Shown here piece after piece: positions 62,650 to 64,000 of a DNA stretch of 64,000 nt. The stretch's first letter is position 1, and each line of letters begins with the position of its first letter. The DNA is from JAQVXR01 sp050945755. Lineage in GTDB: Bacteria > Bacillota > Dehalobacteriia > Dehalobacteriales > Dehalobacteriaceae. The notes beneath the pieces are model-generated. The model made no database searches. It saw only the letters and a list, made by a program, of their open reading frames with translations, and had not been told where the DNA came from. The stretch lies in assembly GCA_050945755.1 (NCBI GenBank), contig JBMNTN010000002.1, positions 1 through 64,000 on the forward strand. The letters are read 5' to 3'. Made by a program: the position numbers and the translations under genes.

Positions 62650-63915
62650 ATGATCTATAAAGACACACTGCCAAATGGAATCAGGGTAATCACAGAAGAA
62701 TTGCCATTTGTTCATTCCGTATCTATGGGGATTTGGGTGGGCACAGGTTCCCGTTATGAAGACAAAAAAATTCACGGGATTTCCCATTTTCTTGAACACA
62801 TGTTGTTTAAAGGTACGGAAAAACGCAATGCAAAGCAAATTGCGGAAACACTAGAAGCAGTCGGCGGACAGATTAATGCTTTTACGTCAAAAGAGTTTAC
62901 TTGTTTTTATGCCCGGGTTCTCAGTGAACACTTTGGATTGGCAGCAGATGTGTTAACCGATATGTTTCTCCATTCTCTTTTCAAAGAAGATGAAACTGAA
63001 AAAGAAAAAAATGTAATATTAGAAGAAATCAAAATGTATGAGGATACTCCTGATGATCTGGTACATGATGTTTTTTCCAGAACTATCTGGCAAGATAACT
63101 CCCTGGGGCAGTCAATTATCGGCACAGCTGAAACAGTGCAGAGCCTGAACAGAGAGCAGTTGTTAGATTATTACAAAGTTAACTATGTTCCTCAAAATAT
63201 GGTGGTAGCTGTAGCTGGAAAAATCACCCGGAATCAGGTGGTAGATACCATTGGCACTCTTTTTGACAGGTTTGGTGGAAGCCCAAATCCGGTTAATCTT
63301 CTTGCACCTCAGATATCCGGTGGAACAAATTATGTTAGTAAAGATATTGAACAGGTACATCTCTGCCTGGGGAATCCCGGACTATCAAATCAAGATTCTA
63401 ATATCTATGCGTTATTAGTTCTCAACAGTGTGCTTGGCGGAGGAGTAAGCTCACGCCTTTTTCAAAAGGTTAGAGAAGAAAAGGGTTTAACATATTCTAT
63501 TTATTCCTATCATTCGGGATATACCGATACCGGCCTTTTTGGCATATATGCCGGTACCGGGCCCAATAGCGTAAATTCTGTGATCGCTATTATTCTGGAA
63601 CAAATTAAAGATATTAAAAAGCATGGAGTAACAGAGGAAGAGCTTTCGCGGACTAAACAACAAATAAAAGGAAACATTCTTTTAGGGTTAGAAAACGTGA
63701 GTAGCAGGATGAATCGCTTAGGGAAATCTGAAATCAGTTTTGGAAGGATAATTACGCCCGAAGAGGTAATAGAATCAGTGATAAATGTAACGAACGAATC
63801 AGTAATCGAGATAGCTCGGCAAATTTTTCAGATTGATAAATTTTCTCTGGCGGTGATTGGGCCTGGCAAATTAAATATTGATTTTCCCTTGATGTTGGAA
63901 AAGGCAGGTATTTAA
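62650..63915 (+). CDS. mlpA: M16 family zinc metallopeptidase (MlpA/YmxG-like)
   Basis: A 421-residue M16 (pitrilysin/MPP-like) peptidase. The inverted zinc motif HFLEH is at 46-50, followed by the downstream Glu in the FxxEI-like region, and a second half without motif. ATG 62650 is preceded by GGGAGGCAACA; an upstream start at 62629 adds seven residues. In B. subtilis mlpA follows pnp and ylxY, as here. Confidence 0.92.
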   Translation: MIYKDTLPNGIRVITEELPFVHSVSMGIWVGTGSRYEDKKIHGISHFLEHMLFKGTEKRNAKQIAETLEAVGGQINAFTSKEFTCFYARVLSEHFGLAADVLTDMFLHSLFKEDETEKEKNVILEEIKMYEDTPDDLVHDVFSRTIWQDNSLGQSIIGTAETVQSLNREQLLDYYKVNYVPQNMVVAVAGKITRNQVVDTIGTLFDRFGGSPNPVNLLAPQISGGTNYVSKDIEQVHLCLGNPGLSNQDSNIYALLVLNSVLGGGVSSRLFQKVREEKGLTYSIYSYHSGYTDTGLFGIYAGTGPNSVNSVIAIILEQIKDIKKHGVTEEELSRTKQQIKGNILLGLENVSSRMNRLGKSEISFGRIITPEEVIESVINVTNESVIEIARQIFQIDKFSLAVIGPGKLNIDFPLMLEKAGI

Positions 63916-63975
63916 GTAATGGGGAAGTCTAAATCAAAAGATGATAAATGATATAATTTATTAGGGTGAGGAATA

Positions 63976-64000
63976 ATGGCAGAAATTAAGGTGCAGGTAA
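63976..64000 (+). CDS. Start of an unidentified gene, truncated by the window edge
   Basis: ATG at 63976 after GGGTGAGG begins a frame reading MAEIKVQV. Only eight residues are visible. A dUTPase or a YlmC/YmxH-type protein often follows mlpA, but there is not enough sequence to decide. Confidence 0.5.

Noticed and set aside
1..64000. CRISPR array, prophage or insertion sequence
   Set aside because: No regularly spaced direct repeats, transposase or phage genes were seen by reading.

Overview
The window is chromosomal DNA of an anaerobic, endospore-forming member of the Bacillota, most like the Peptococcaceae/Desulfotomaculum-Desulfitobacterium side of the Clostridia. The grounds are: many sporulation genes (spoIIA, spoVA, spmAB, spoIIP, spoIVA, dacB, dacF, gerW); a fused IspH-ribosomal S1 gene; a TrpRS carrying an Fe-S-type cysteine motif; 2-hydroxyacyl-CoA dehydratase-type genes; frequent TTG starts; AT-rich DNA. 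No prophage, insertion sequence, CRISPR array or rRNA was seen. One tRNA (Pro, GGG) is present.

Layout. 1-2.6 kb is a loose region with an SPFH membrane protein, a ribbon-helix-helix protein, a small cysteine protein and a decayed alcohol dehydrogenase. 2.6-5.6 kb is dacF followed by spoIIAA-spoIIAB-sigF behind a sigma-H-type promoter. 5.7-7.9 kb holds dodecin, a transporter remnant and pckA; the pckA promoter carries two CcpN-type boxes. 8.1-15.2 kb is spoVAC-AD-AE-AEA-AF running by overlap into three dehydratase/activase-type genes. 15.3-25.5 kb carries cca, a site-2 protease, trpS, scpAB, an amidase-like gene, a frameshifted ytfI, gerW, dacB, spmAB and rluB. 25.7-31 kb is mixed: a YflT-like protein, a zinc-ribbon gene with an in-frame amber codon, cobO, an FAH hydrolase, a flavoprotein, a HutP-family gene with a possible attenuated leader, and a TrpF-like orphan. 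31-43 kb has aroF, cmk, plsC, ispH-rpsA, DUF1614, spoIIP, two DUF3189 genes, a PDZ/radical-SAM DUF512 gene, der, plsY and gpsA. 43.3-49.4 kb has spoIVA, then ACT-hom-thrB-lysC, then tRNA-Pro. 49.4-50.2 kb has two minus-strand genes including hsp20. 50.3-64 kb is the classic rimP-nusA-rnpM-ylxQ-infB-rbfA-nrnA-truB-ribF-rpsO-pnp-pdaB-like-mlpA string.

How the genes work together. Forespore control (SpoIIAA/AB/SigF), DPA transport (SpoVA), cortex and engulfment functions (DacB, SpmAB, SpoIIP) and coat basement (SpoIVA) sit among translation, lipid, isoprenoid and Asp-family amino acid genes. The most unusual points are the dehydratase trio tied to the spoVA operon, the CcpN-like operator pair at pckA, the HutP-like gene behind a UAG-containing leader and terminator, the TrpRS cysteine motif, and several decayed or frame-disrupted genes. 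I found no convincing wholly new defence or mobile system.
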